64,000 bases of DNA, taken from positions 1,550,001 to 1,614,000 of the forward strand of contig NZ_JAVBIJ010000001.1 of NCBI RefSeq assembly GCF_032193765.1, written 5' to 3'. The notes beneath the pieces are model-generated. The model ran no database searches, had not been told where the DNA came from, and saw only the letters and a list, made by a program, of their open reading frames with translations. The position numbers and the translations under genes were made by a program. Below are positions 18,187 to 26,816 of the stretch, piece by piece (within the stretch, counting starts at the first letter, position 1; each line of letters begins with the position of its first letter). Origin of the DNA: Rhodoferax potami (GTDB lineage Bacteria > Pseudomonadota > Gammaproteobacteria > Burkholderiales > Burkholderiaceae_C).

Positions 18187-19107
18187 TCAGGCCTCTTGGG
18201 TAACGCGGTAGATGCCCAGGCTCACCAGCACCAAAGCGGCGAGGTACTTCCACTCGAGAAGTGACTCGCCCAAAAAGAGTGCGGACAGGCCTGCCCCAAA
18301 CACCGGCACCAGGAAGCTATACAAAGCCACCGTGCTCACGCGGTTGTGTTTGAGTAGCACGCCCCAGAGTGCAAATGCCACCGCCGACAAAAACGCCATG
18401 TAGACCAGCAGCAAGCTCGCTGGCCACGTAAAGCCAACGATCTGGCCGCCAGCGCCCAACCCTATGGCAACCAGCACCACCCCGCCGATACCGAGTTGGT
18501 AGCCTGTCATGACCACCGAGTCCATACGCTGTGAAAGCCGCTTTCCGTAGAGGGATGCGGACGACAACACCAGCGCGGCGAGCACCACAAAGCCTTCTCC
18601 CAGCCAGGAGAAACCTGTGTCGGCCGGATGGACATCACCCAGCAGCCCGCCCGCGTTCACTACCAGCACCCCTGCGAGGCCCAGCACGCAACCTGACATC
18701 TTGCGCCAAGTCAGGGTGTCGTTGTGGTACAGAAAATGCGCCAGCAGCACACTGAAAAACACGCCGGAGGTGTTGAGAATGGATGCCTTCACCCCCGTGG
18801 TGTTGGCTACGCCGATGTAGAAAAAGATGTACTGCAGCGTGGTTTGGAACACCCCCAGTGCAGCCATTTCACCCACCTGCGCACGTTGCAATCGCAAGTC
18901 CTTACCAGTGAGCTTGGCGAACATCAGGAGCAAAGCGCCAGCCCCTACAAACCGGTAGCCCGCAAACAAAATCTGCGCAGCCAAGTCGCTGCGACTGATC
19001 TCCAACAAAGCATAGCCCTGCTTGATGGCCGGATAGGCACTCCCCCACAGCAGGCAACACAGGCCTGCAAGCAGAAACACATTTCGAGGGCGGGTAAAAA
19101 ATGACAT
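18187..19107 (-). CDS. EamA-family (DMT) transporter
   Basis: The 306-residue inner-membrane protein has about ten transmembrane segments arranged as two EamA repeats (about residues 10-140 and 160-300), with the repeat signature LLWGSAYPAIKQG at the beginning and FLVPVFGAGLSALFLGE in the second half. Members export metabolites or take part in amino acid efflux; the substrate is not predictable. It converges on the Bug gene, with 15 bases between the stops. I chose the ATG at 19107; a TTG two codons earlier is possible. No strong ribosome binding site is visible. Confidence 0.87.
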   Translation of the reverse strand: MSFFTRPRNVFLLAGLCCLLWGSAYPAIKQGYALLEISRSDLAAQILFAGYRFVGAGALLLMFAKLTGKDLRLQRAQVGEMAALGVFQTTLQYIFFYIGVANTTGVKASILNTSGVFFSVLLAHFLYHNDTLTWRKMSGCVLGLAGVLVVNAGGLLGDVHPADTGFSWLGEGFVVLAALVLSSASLYGKRLSQRMDSVVMTGYQLGIGGVVLVAIGLGAGGQIVGFTWPASLLLVYMAFLSAVAFALWGVLLKHNRVSTVALYSFLVPVFGAGLSALFLGESLLEWKYLAALVLVSLGIYRVTQEA

Positions 19108-19147
19108 GCACAACAGGGCTTACCGCCCTCCAAAAGAACCTGCGAAT

Positions 19148-20092
19148 TCAAAACTTCACGCAATTGCGGCCTGAGTTCTTGGCTAGGTAGAGTTTTTCAT
19201 CCGCCGCAGCGACCAGCGAATGTACTGTGGAGTGGACATCGCTCACCGCCACACCGATGGATACAGTAATACCCGGGAGTGCTGTGCCCGTCGGCGAAAC
19301 GATGGCGACGCCTCGCGCAGCGTCCCAAAGGCGCTGCGCAGTCGCGATGGCCTCTTCCTCCGTCGTGTGAGGTAGCAGCACCAAAAACTCTTCGCCACCG
19401 TAGCGGGTGGCGAAGTCATAGGGCCTCAGAGTGGTTTTGAGCACATTGCTCAAGGCCACCAGCGCTTGATCGCCCCCCGGGTGCCCATGGGTATCGTTGT
19501 ATTGCTTGAAGTAGTCCACATCGATGAGCAAGACGCCAAGACCCTGCTGCGCTTTGATGGCTTGCGCAAGCAGCCGCTCCAGTGCATTGTCCAGCCAGCG
19601 CCGGTTGTAGAGCCGCGTTAATGCGTCCACATGAACGTGGTCGCTCAGCTCCTCAATCTGCAAGCGGTCGCTGACGATACGGTGCGTGTTCTCTTTCATC
19701 CAACGGGTGAGCAGCTTGAGCAGGTTGCCCGCCACCGACTGGGTTTGTGCCACCAAAGCCTGAATCAAATCGCGGTGGATACCCAGTACACGGCTCGGCA
19801 TTTTGGCCACCACATAAGCAGACGGACGGGTGCCATCAATCACAGACATTTCCCCCACCGACCCACCCGGAGCCACCTCGCGGATCACCGGAGAGTCCGC
19901 GGTTCCAAAATGGATGGTCAGTGCACCGCTCAGCAGCACGAACACATGCTCATTGTTTTGCTCTGGGGCCAACAACACTTCTCCGAGTGCCAGCAAACGG
20001 GGGCTCGCATGCTTGGCCACCTGCTCCAGAACAGCGTCAGGCAAATTGCACAACAACTCGGTGTGGGCTAATTCGCGGATCAGAGGGGTCAT
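19148..20092 (-). CDS. Diguanylate cyclase with N-terminal cyclic-nucleotide-binding-type domain
   Basis: The 314-residue protein has a Crp-like cNMP-binding fold at residues about 10-115 (GEVLLAPEQNNEHVFVLLSG and PGGSVGEMSVIDGTRPSAYV). A helical linker and a GGDEF domain at about 150-312 follow. The active-site motif is GGEEF at 232-236, and an RxxD inhibitory site (RPYD, 223-226) lies five residues before it, so the enzyme should make c-di-GMP and show product inhibition. No HTH or membrane segment is present. The N-terminal domain may sense a nucleotide, but the phosphate-binding Arg of true cAMP sensors is not obvious. The start is the ATG at 20092. Confidence 0.88.
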   Translation of the reverse strand: MTPLIRELAHTELLCNLPDAVLEQVAKHASPRLLALGEVLLAPEQNNEHVFVLLSGALTIHFGTADSPVIREVAPGGSVGEMSVIDGTRPSAYVVAKMPSRVLGIHRDLIQALVAQTQSVAGNLLKLLTRWMKENTHRIVSDRLQIEELSDHVHVDALTRLYNRRWLDNALERLLAQAIKAQQGLGVLLIDVDYFKQYNDTHGHPGGDQALVALSNVLKTTLRPYDFATRYGGEEFLVLLPHTTEEEAIATAQRLWDAARGVAIVSPTGTALPGITVSIGVAVSDVHSTVHSLVAAADEKLYLAKNSGRNCVKF

Positions 20093-20251
20093 GGGGCGGT
20101 GGTTCTCGCTCAGAAGGTCAGTGCGTTGCGCAGAGCGCGCCGAAGGCCCACTATTGTCGTCGATCGAAGCAGAGCAATGATCGGCGTACAACACCGCCGA
20201 CGACCCGCGCAGGGACAAGAAGCCCCGCACAAGTTCCGGTCATCGGATCAT

Positions 20252-20309
20252 AAAAAAACCGTACAGCCCAGACGGAATATGCGCAGCTAGCTACTGAATC
20301 AATAGCAAT
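20252..20309 (-). repeat. Dispersed intergenic repeat, copy 2
   Basis: Read on the minus strand, the copy runs from TTGCTATTGATTC through AGTAGCTAGCTGCGCA to a GGGCTGTACGG arm and a run of seven T. It is closely similar to the copy that forms the lpdA terminator at 23209-23266. It lies in the 436-base gap between the divergent diguanylate cyclase and livK-like genes. The rest of that gap shows no gene; it should contain both promoters, which I could not place. Confidence 0.6.
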
Positions 20310-20528
20310 GGTCTAGATTTAGTTAAGAGCCTGCGGTGACTGCTGGGCGGTGAAGACTGTGCAGTCGTCCCTTGCGCTTCGAAAAAGTGAGGTTCTCGTT
20401 TGCTACCATCCCCGATGCGACGCGCAGATTGTCAGAGCCCACAAAGTTACGGCAGCGCGTGTGCGCAGGAAAACGCATAACCATGCAGTTTTCTTTTCAT
20501 AAACACACCATCTCACAAGGATAAGACA

Positions 20529-21662
20529 GTGAAACGTAACCTTACGTCATCCCCCGTGCTCGCAGCAATCATGCTGACTTTGGCCGGCAGTGCCTTTGCA
20601 CAAGAACAGGTCATCAAGATCGGCCAAACAGGCCCCCTCTCCGGTCCCAATGCCTTTGCCGGCAAAGACAACGAAAACGGCACCCGCCTGGCCGTAGAAG
20701 AGCTCAATGCCAAAAAGATCAAGGTGGCTGGCAAAACCCTGAAGTTCGAGCTGGTGTCTGAAGATGACCAGTGCGACCCTAAGTCCGGGGTCTCTGTGGC
20801 ACAAAAAATGGTGGACAGCGGCATCAAATACGTCATGGGGCCTTACTGCTCCGGCGTTGCGATTCCGACCTCGCGCGTATATGACGACGGCAGTGTGTTG
20901 GTCTCCACTGTGGGCACCAACCCCAAGGTGACGGATGGCGGCTACAAAAATATTTTCCGGATCGTGGCTGGAGACAACCAAATCGGCACTGGTATGGCAA
21001 CCTATGCCGCCAAAGTACTCAAAGCCAAGACGGTGGCCGTCATTGACGACCGCACCGCGTTTGGCCAAGGCTTAGCTGCTGAGTTCATGAAGGAAGCCAA
21101 AAACCAAGGCCTTACCGTCGTGGCGCAAGAGTACACCACGGACAAATCGACTGACTTTTCTGCCATCTTGACCAGCATCAAAGCCAAAAAGCCCGAAGTG
21201 ATCTTTTACGGTGGCTACGCTCCGCAAGCGGCTCCGATGGTGCGCCAGATGAAGCAACTCGCCGTGACAGCCAAGATGCTGGGTGGCGATACCCTATGCA
21301 GCCCCGAAATGGGCAAGATCGGTGGTGAGGCGATCAACGACATGGTGTTCTGTGCCCAAGGCGGCGCCATGCTGGACAAGTCCACCGACGGCCCGGCATT
21401 CAAGGCCAAATACAAGAAGCGCTTCAACCAAGATGCCGATGTATACGCTGCCTCGTTCTATGACCAAGCCATGTTTGTGGCCCAGTCCATGAGCAAAGCG
21501 GGCTCCATCGAGCCCGAAAAAGTGTCCATGGAAATGCGGAAAGGCAGCTACAAAGGCGTAGCTGCGAACTACGTCTACGATGACAAGGGCAACATGAAGC
21601 AAGCCCCCATTACCGTGTTTACGTTCAAGAACACTCAGCTGGCCCCGCTGGCTAGCTACTAA
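20529..21662 (+). CDS. Branched-chain amino acid ABC transporter substrate-binding protein (LivK-like)
   Basis: The 377-residue protein has a signal peptide cleaved near Ala-Phe-Ala (about residue 24) and the type I periplasmic-binding fold of the Leu/Ile/Val-binding family: KIGQTGPLSGPNAFAGKDNENG near the start and MGPYCSGVAIPTSRVYDDG near residue 103. It captures an amino acid or related amide for an ABC permease; no permease or ATPase gene is nearby. The start codon is GTG at 20529, supported by AAGGA eight bases upstream. A hairpin terminator follows at 21753. The ligand could differ from Leu/Ile/Val, since the family is broad. Confidence 0.88.
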   Translation: MKRNLTSSPVLAAIMLTLAGSAFAQEQVIKIGQTGPLSGPNAFAGKDNENGTRLAVEELNAKKIKVAGKTLKFELVSEDDQCDPKSGVSVAQKMVDSGIKYVMGPYCSGVAIPTSRVYDDGSVLVSTVGTNPKVTDGGYKNIFRIVAGDNQIGTGMATYAAKVLKAKTVAVIDDRTAFGQGLAAEFMKEAKNQGLTVVAQEYTTDKSTDFSAILTSIKAKKPEVIFYGGYAPQAAPMVRQMKQLAVTAKMLGGDTLCSPEMGKIGGEAINDMVFCAQGGAMLDKSTDGPAFKAKYKKRFNQDADVYAASFYDQAMFVAQSMSKAGSIEPEKVSMEMRKGSYKGVAANYVYDDKGNMKQAPITVFTFKNTQLAPLASY

Positions 21663-21752
21663 AGCGTAAACGAAGCCACCTTGTTTTAAGGCTTTTCGCG
21701 TGATGCTATTTGCATGCCGCTAACGCTGATATCACTTTCAGGCTGCCGGACG

Positions 21753-21790
21753 AAAAAAAGCCCGAACCGTTGTCGGTCCGGGCTTTTTCT
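21753..21790. terminator. Bidirectional rho-independent terminator
   Basis: AGCCCGAACCG and CGGTCCGGGCT form an 11-base stem with one mismatch around a TTGT loop, flanked by A-runs on the left and T-runs on the right. It can end livK transcription on the plus strand. On the minus strand it lies 20 bases after the stop codon of the lpdA fragment, where the terminator of a former lpdA would be. Confidence 0.8.
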
Positions 21791-21809
21791 TTAGCTGACT
21801 AAGCTTTGC

Positions 21810-22113
21810 TTATTTCCTGGCTGGCGGCACATCCGTGCAGCTGCCGTGCGCAATCTCCGCCGCCATGCCGATGCTCTCGCCCAGCGTCGGGTGCGGGTGG
21901 ATAGTCTTGCCGATATCGACTGCGTCTGCGCCCATCTCAATCGCCAAAGCGATCTCGCCGATCATGTCGCCCGCATGGGTGCCGACCATGCCGCCGCCCA
22001 GGATCTTGCCGTGACCATGTGCTTCGGGGGAGTCATCAAACAGCAGTTTGGTAACACCTTCGTCGCGGCCGTTGGCAATCGCGCGGCCGGGCAGACCTGA
22101 TTAACCGGTCAAG
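21810..22113 (-). pseudogene. Displaced 3' end of a dihydrolipoyl dehydrogenase gene (lpdA fragment)
   Basis: The minus strand encodes the last 90 or so residues of an LpdA, including the catalytic His-Glu loop HPHPTLGESIG, and a stop at 21810. Over about 279 bases it aligns without gaps to the 3' end of the intact lpdA at 23276-23554, with about 22 mismatches by eye, nearly all synonymous; the proteins differ only in the last few residues. Upstream the frame hits a TAA (near 22101) and no start exists, so it is a fragment. Weaker similarity may continue to about 22113 after a small insertion. The synonymous pattern shows that both copies diverged while functional, which does not fit a recent simple duplication. 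Confidence 0.85.
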
Positions 22114-22455
22114 GGAAGCGAACGCAGAGTATTGCAAAGCGGAGGTAGAAGCCACCGCCAAAGACTAGGGTGTGGTCGTCGCGCTGGCCAACGTCTTACC
22201 CGCAGGCTACTGCATTTATATGAAGTCTACACAGCCCAAATCTCCAGTTCGGATCTAAGGCCAACATCCGAGATGAACCCGAGCGGTTGCGGGCGCCGAC
22301 GCTTAGGCTTTTCCAGAATAAAAAGTGCGGAAAATGTCACGCTTTATCTTGGACGATTAGTTCCAATGAACTATTGGCTAGAACAGCGCAGGCAGTGAAA
22401 ATTTACACATGTATTGACTAATCGGGAGTCAATCGCATCGATCCACGAGGAACAC
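22114..22455. other. Unassigned stretch between the lpdA fragment and the PEP-CTERM gene
   Basis: No convincing gene is seen in these 342 bases. A frame around 22128-22250 reads like protein (EVEATAKD, then GVVVALANVLPAGYCIYMKS) but is interrupted by stops and has no start; it may be gene debris. The last part should hold the promoter of the PEP-CTERM gene. The block lies inside the segment bracketed by the two lpdA 3' ends. Confidence 0.4.
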
Positions 22456-23067
22456 ATGAAAATCAACGCTTTAGTCGCCGCACTTCTTCTCACTGCAGGT
22501 GCGGGCAATCTTGCTCACGCCACAACTTTAAGCTCATCACTCAATGTTGACGACAAGTTCAGTTTGTATATCAGTACAGACGACTCCCAATTGGGTACAT
22601 TGGTGGGAAGCGCACAAGGCTGGGAATACACCTATACATTTGATGCTGTCCTAACTAACGGCGTAACGAACTACATCCACGTTGTCGGTACTAACTTGGG
22701 CGGTCCCGCTGGCTTTCTTGGCAGTTTCTCGCTCTCCGACTCCAATTTCAAGTTTGCGAATGGCACGAACACACTCACTACGAACGCGAGTGATTGGAAA
22801 GTGAGCACTACTGGGTTTAGCGGAGCTTTTTCACCAGCGGTGATTTCTGGCGGCGCCAATGGTGTGAGCCCATGGGGAAACCGGACAAACAACTCACCTT
22901 CTGCCCAGTGGATTTGGAGCTCCAACGCTCAAAATGGAGCACCCGCAGGTGCCAAAGCTTACTTCTCTGCCACGGTGGCTGCCGTTCCGGAACCAGAGAC
23001 CTTTGCCATGCTGCTGGCAGGGCTTGGCGTGTTGGGTACGGTTGCGCGGCGCCGCAAGCAACAGTAA
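22456..23067 (+). CDS. PEP-CTERM sorting-domain exported protein
   Basis: The 203-residue protein has a signal peptide (MKINALVAALLLTAGAGNLAHA is the leader span, cleavage near residue 22). Its C-terminal sorting signal consists of VPEPETFAML, a hydrophobic helix and an RRRK tail. Such proteins are exported, recognised by an exosortase and usually end up at the cell surface or in extracellular polymer. The middle part is Ser/Thr/Asn/Gly-rich and unlike any family I recognise. The start is the ATG at 22456, with GAGGAA upstream. No exosortase gene is in the window. The gene stands alone between the lpdA fragment and lpdA, and is transcribed towards lpdA. Confidence 0.88.
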   Translation: MKINALVAALLLTAGAGNLAHATTLSSSLNVDDKFSLYISTDDSQLGTLVGSAQGWEYTYTFDAVLTNGVTNYIHVVGTNLGGPAGFLGSFSLSDSNFKFANGTNTLTTNASDWKVSTTGFSGAFSPAVISGGANGVSPWGNRTNNSPSAQWIWSSNAQNGAPAGAKAYFSATVAAVPEPETFAMLLAGLGVLGTVARRRKQQ

Positions 23068-23088
23068 GCTACTTCTGCAAGAGGCTAC

Positions 23089-23113
23089 AAAGGGCACTTC
23101 GGTGCCCTTTTTG
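23089..23113 (+). terminator. Terminator of the PEP-CTERM gene
   Basis: AAAGGGCAC, a TTCG tetraloop and GTGCCCTTT followed by TTG form a perfect 9-base hairpin with a T-run, about 20 bases after the stop. Confidence 0.9.
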
Positions 23114-23208
23114 TTGGCCTTATCTGCCCCTTACCAAGATTGTTGCTCGCAGTTCAGTGTGAACCTGAATCGCTGTGTCAGTTGGAATCAAAGCAGCTCT
23201 GTTTATGT

Positions 23209-23266
23209 AAAAAAGCCGCACAGCCCTCACGGGATCTGCGCGGCTAGCTACTGATTTGGTAGCAAT
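23209..23266 (-). terminator. lpdA terminator formed by a copy of the dispersed repeat
   Basis: On the minus strand AGCCGCGCAG pairs with CTGTGCGGCT and is followed by six T, a good rho-independent terminator about 30 bases after the lpdA stop. The whole stretch, starting at TTGCTACC near 23266, is the third intergenic copy of the dispersed repeat and is very close to the copy at 20252-20309. The repeat has therefore been recruited, or arose, as the terminator. Confidence 0.75.
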
Positions 23267-23275
23267 TAGTTTGGC

Positions 23276-25111
23276 TTACTTCTTCTGCGGCGGCACATCC
23301 GTGCAGCTGCCGTGCGCAATCTCCGCCGCCATGCCGATGCTCTCGCCCAGTGTGGGGTGCGGGTGGATGGTCTTGCCAATGTCCACCGCGTCTGCGCCCA
23401 TCTCGATCGCCAAAGCGATCTCGCCGATCATGTCGCCCGCGTGGGTGCCGACCATGCCGCCGCCCAGGATCTTGCCGTGGCCGTGTGCTTCCGGGGAGTC
23501 ATCAAACAGCAGTTTGGTGACGCCTTCGTCGCGGCCGTTGGCGATGGCGCGGCCTGATGCGGTCCAGGGGAACAAGCCCTTCTTGACCTTGATGCCTTGG
23601 GCCTTGGCCTGGTCTTCAGTCAGACCCACCCATGCCACTTCGGGGTCGGTGTAGGCCACGCTTGGAATGACGCGGGCGTTGAACGCCGCAGCGGCAAGTT
23701 CCTTGTTGCCTTGCAGTTCACCTGCAATTACTTCTGCCGCCACGTGTGCCTCGTGCACCGCCTTGTGCGCCAGCATGGGCTGGCCCACGATGTCGCCAAT
23801 GGCGAAGATGTGCGGCACGTTGGTGCGCATTTGGATGTCGACGTTGATGAAGCCACGGTCGGTCACCGCCACACCGGCTTTCTCGGCGCTGATCTTCTTG
23901 CCGTTGGGCGTGCGGCCCACGGCTTGCAGCACCAGGTCGTACACCTGCGGTGCGGGGGCGGTACCGCCCTCTTCCGCTGGCGCAAACGTCACTTCAATGC
24001 CTTCAGGCAAGGCGCGTGCGGACACGGTCTTGGTCTTGAGCATGATGTTGTCGAAGCGCTTGGCGTTCATCTTCTGCCAGATCTTGACCAGATCGCGGTC
24101 GGCACCTTGCATCAGGCCGTCCATCATTTCCACCACGTCCAGGCGGGCGCCCAGCGTGCTGTAAACGGTGCCCATTTCCAGGCCGATGATGCCGCCACCC
24201 AAAATCAACATGCGCTTGGGCACTTCCTTGAGCTCCAAGGCGCCCGTGGAATCGACCACGCGCGGATCGTTGGGCATGAAAGGCAGACGCACGGCTTGTG
24301 AACCGGCCGCAATGATGGCGCGCTTGAAGGCGATGACCTTCTTGCTGCCGGTCTTCTCTTGGGCTGTGCCGCTGGTTTCTTCGACTTCGAGGTGATTGGC
24401 ACCCACAAAGTTGCCGTAGCCGCGCACAGTCGTCACCTTGCGCATCTTGGCCATGGCGGCCAAGCCGCCGGTCAACTTGCCGATGACCTTTTCTTTGTGG
24501 CCGCGCAGCTTATCGATGTTGACCACGGGCGCGCCGAAGTCCACACCCAAGTCCGCCATGTGGCTGACTTCGTCCATGACGGCTGCCACGTGCAGCAAGG
24601 CCTTGGAGGGAATGCAACCCACGTTCAGGCACACGCCGCCCAGAGTCGCGTAACGCTCGACCACGATGACCTTGAGGCCTAAATCCGCAGCCCGGAAAGC
24701 TGCGGAGTAACCGCCGGGGCCGCCACCGATGACGACCACGTCGCACTCCAGGTCTGCACTGCCGCCAAAGCTGCTGGCCACAGGGGCCGGAGCCGCCGGG
24801 TCTGCTACAGAAACAGGAGCTGCTGGCGCAGACGCTGCGGGCGCTGCAGCCGGTTTTGCTTCAGAAACTGCACCAGCAGCTTCGAGCATCACGACCACAG
24901 AGCCTTGCTTGACCTTGTCGCCGATTTTGACTTTGAGTTCGGTCACCACACCGCCGTGGCTAGCCGGGATCTCCATGGAGGCCTTGTCGGACTCCACGGT
25001 GATCAGACTTTGCTCGGGCTTGATGGTGTCGCCAACCTTAACCAGCAACTCGATGACCGCGACTTCGTCGAAGTCACCGATGTCCGGAACCTTGATTTCT
25101 ACGATTGCCAT
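23276..25111 (-). CDS. lpdA: Dihydrolipoyl dehydrogenase (E3) with N-terminal lipoyl domain
   Basis: The 611-residue E3 begins with a lipoyl domain (residues 1-78, lipoyl-lysine in ESDKASME). An Ala/Pro linker and the flavoprotein follow: FAD-binding VVIGGGPGGYSAAF near 128, redox disulfide GGVCLNVGCIPSK near 160, NAD motif LGGGIIGLEMG near 303, and the C-terminal catalytic His-Glu pair HPHPTLGESIG. It reoxidises dihydrolipoamide of the E2 arms and passes electrons to NAD+. The fused lipoyl domain is known in betaproteobacterial E3s. It is the last gene of aceE-aceF-lpdA. Its 3' end has a diverged second copy at 21810. The linker (residues 87-103) carries a repeat-like sequence shared with aceF. 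Confidence 0.96.
   Translation of the reverse strand: MAIVEIKVPDIGDFDEVAVIELLVKVGDTIKPEQSLITVESDKASMEIPASHGGVVTELKVKIGDKVKQGSVVVMLEAAGAVSEAKPAAAPAASAPAAPVSVADPAAPAPVASSFGGSADLECDVVVIGGGPGGYSAAFRAADLGLKVIVVERYATLGGVCLNVGCIPSKALLHVAAVMDEVSHMADLGVDFGAPVVNIDKLRGHKEKVIGKLTGGLAAMAKMRKVTTVRGYGNFVGANHLEVEETSGTAQEKTGSKKVIAFKRAIIAAGSQAVRLPFMPNDPRVVDSTGALELKEVPKRMLILGGGIIGLEMGTVYSTLGARLDVVEMMDGLMQGADRDLVKIWQKMNAKRFDNIMLKTKTVSARALPEGIEVTFAPAEEGGTAPAPQVYDLVLQAVGRTPNGKKISAEKAGVAVTDRGFINVDIQMRTNVPHIFAIGDIVGQPMLAHKAVHEAHVAAEVIAGELQGNKELAAAAFNARVIPSVAYTDPEVAWVGLTEDQAKAQGIKVKKGLFPWTASGRAIANGRDEGVTKLLFDDSPEAHGHGKILGGGMVGTHAGDMIGEIALAIEMGADAVDIGKTIHPHPTLGESIGMAAEIAHGSCTDVPPQKK
24803..24851. repeat. Repeat-like segment in the lpdA linker
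   Basis: This 49-base segment matches aceF 26477-26525 with two mismatches and encodes the Ala/Pro linker after the lipoyl domain. Read on the plus strand it follows the block order of the dispersed intergenic repeat (GCTA, AAACAGGAGCT, GCTGGCGCA, GGGCGCT, AGCC); AGCTGCTGGCGCA is also found in the intergenic copy at 63158-63207. Confidence 0.55.
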
Positions 25112-25126
25112 ATTGAGGTTCCTGTC

Positions 25127-26797
25127 TTAGAGCAGCACGCGGCGGAAGTCACCCAGGATTTGGCCCAGGTACACGTTAAAGCGCGCCGCAGCTGCGCCGT
25201 CGATCACGCGGTGGTCCCAAGTCAGCGACAAGGGCAGCATCAGGCGTGGCTGGAAGGCCTTGCCGTCCCACACAGGTTCCATCTGGCTCTTGCAGACGCC
25301 AAGGATGGCGACTTCAGGCGCGTTGATGATGGGCGTGAAATAACGGCCACCAATGCCACCCAATGAAGAGATGGTGAAGGTCGCGCCGCTCATGTCGGCA
25401 GGGCCGAGCTTGCCGTCGCGGGCCTTCTTGGCCAGCTCACCCATTTCCTGGCTGATCTGGAAGATGCCTTTCTTGTCGGCGTCCTTGATCACGGGCACCA
25501 CCAAACCGTTGGGCGTGTCAGCCGCAAAGCCGATGTGGTAATACTGCTTGTAGATCAGCGCATCGCCGTCCAACGAGCTGTTGAACTCGGGGAACTTCTT
25601 GAGCGCGGCCACGCAGGCCTTGATCAGGAAGGCCAGCATGGTGACCTTGATGCCCGACTTCTCGTTCTCTTTATTGGTAGAGACGCGGAAGGCTTCGAGG
25701 TCGGTGATGTCGGCGTCGTCGTGGTTGGTGACGGCCGGAATCATGACCGCGTTGCGCAGCAGGTTGGCACCGCTGATCTTCTTGATGCGGGACATTTCCT
25801 TGCGCTCGATCGGGCCGAACTTGGCAAAGTCCACCTTCGGCCAAGGGATCAGGCCCAAGCCTGCGCCGTCGTTGCTGCCGGAAGCCTTGGCTTGCGCTGC
25901 AATGGCCAAGGTTTGCACCGCTCCGCTCATCACGGAGCGGGTAAAGCCTTGCACGTCCGCCTCGGTGATACGGCCCTTCAAGCCGGAACCCTTGACTTCG
26001 TTCAAAGGCACGCCCAGTTCGCGGGCGAACTTGCGCACAGAAGGCGATGCATGAGGCAAACCAAGCGTGGTGCCACCGGGCGCGTGCGCGGGCACAGCCA
26101 AAGCGGCGGGTGCTGCTGCGGCGGCAGCCACAGGTGCCGGAGCTGCGGCGGGAGCAGCCGGCGCGGCGGCAACCGCTGCGGGTGCCGCAGCAGGGGCGGC
26201 TGCGGCACCAGCCACGCCTTCCAGAATCACCACCAAGTCACCGATGTTCACGGTGTCACCCAGCTTGACCTTGATTTCTTTGACCACACCGGCGGTGCTG
26301 GATGGAATCTCCATGGAGGCCTTGTCAGACTCCACCGTGATCAGGCTCTGCTCCACCTTTACGGTGTCGCCAACCTTGACTAGCAGTTCGATAACGGCCA
26401 CATCTTTGAAGTCGCCGATGTCAGGCACCAGCACATTCACGGGGCCGGAGGCCGCCGGTGCCGCCGCCGGAGCAGTTGCTACAGAAACAGGAGCTGCTGG
26501 CGCAGATGCTGCGGGCGCTGGAGCCGCTTTTGGCTCTGCAGCCGGAGCTGCAGCAGCACCAGCGGCTTCCACCATGACGACCACGGAGCCTTGCTTGACC
26601 TTGTCGCCCAGCGCAATCTTGATTTCCTTGACCACACCGGCGGTGCTGGAAGGAATCTCCATGGAGGCCTTGTCAGACTCCACGGTGATCAGGCTCTGCT
26701 CGACCTTGACGGTGTCGCCCACTTTGACCAGCAGTTCGATGACTGCGACTTCGTCGAAGTCACCGATATCCGGGACTTTTACTTCTACCAATGCCAT
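25127..26797 (-). CDS. aceF: Pyruvate dehydrogenase E2, dihydrolipoyllysine acetyltransferase
   Basis: The 556-residue E2 has two lipoyl domains (about residues 1-78 and 118-195, each with [12 protein letters not shown]) separated by Ala/Pro linkers. A peripheral-subunit-binding domain (about 252-290, [13 protein letters not shown]) and the catalytic acetyltransferase domain (about 325-556, active-site DHRVIDG near the end) follow. It takes the acetyl group from E1 onto lipoyl-lysine and transfers it to CoA. It sits between aceE (19 bases) and lpdA (15 bases), with GGAGA before the ATG. The two lipoyl domains and that of lpdA are nearly identical over long stretches. Confidence 0.96.
   Translation of the reverse strand: MALVEVKVPDIGDFDEVAVIELLVKVGDTVKVEQSLITVESDKASMEIPSSTAGVVKEIKIALGDKVKQGSVVVMVEAAGAAAAPAAEPKAAPAPAASAPAAPVSVATAPAAAPAASGPVNVLVPDIGDFKDVAVIELLVKVGDTVKVEQSLITVESDKASMEIPSSTAGVVKEIKVKLGDTVNIGDLVVILEGVAGAAAAPAAAPAAVAAAPAAPAAAPAPVAAAAAAPAALAVPAHAPGGTTLGLPHASPSVRKFARELGVPLNEVKGSGLKGRITEADVQGFTRSVMSGAVQTLAIAAQAKASGSNDGAGLGLIPWPKVDFAKFGPIERKEMSRIKKISGANLLRNAVMIPAVTNHDDADITDLEAFRVSTNKENEKSGIKVTMLAFLIKACVAALKKFPEFNSSLDGDALIYKQYYHIGFAADTPNGLVVPVIKDADKKGIFQISQEMGELAKKARDGKLGPADMSGATFTISSLGGIGGRYFTPIINAPEVAILGVCKSQMEPVWDGKAFQPRLMLPLSLTWDHRVIDGAAAARFNVYLGQILGDFRRVLL
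26477..26525. repeat. Repeat-like segment in the aceF linker
   Basis: This is the partner of lpdA 24803-24851 (two mismatches over 49 bases), encoding residues about 91-107 between the two lipoyl domains. It starts TTGCTA one base further left on the plus strand and keeps the spacing of the intergenic repeat. Confidence 0.55.
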
Positions 26798-26816
26798 GTT
26801 GTTGTCTCCGGAGTTC

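Noticed and set aside
21846-22100. Plus-strand frame similar to a frame at 23312-23557
   Set aside because: The similarity is real DNA homology of the lpdA 3' ends read on the wrong strand; no plus-strand protein is supported.
26066-26220. GCC/GCG-rich stretch suggesting a tandem repeat array
   Set aside because: It is the Ala/Pro linker of aceF with irregular codons, not a tandem DNA repeat of constant unit.
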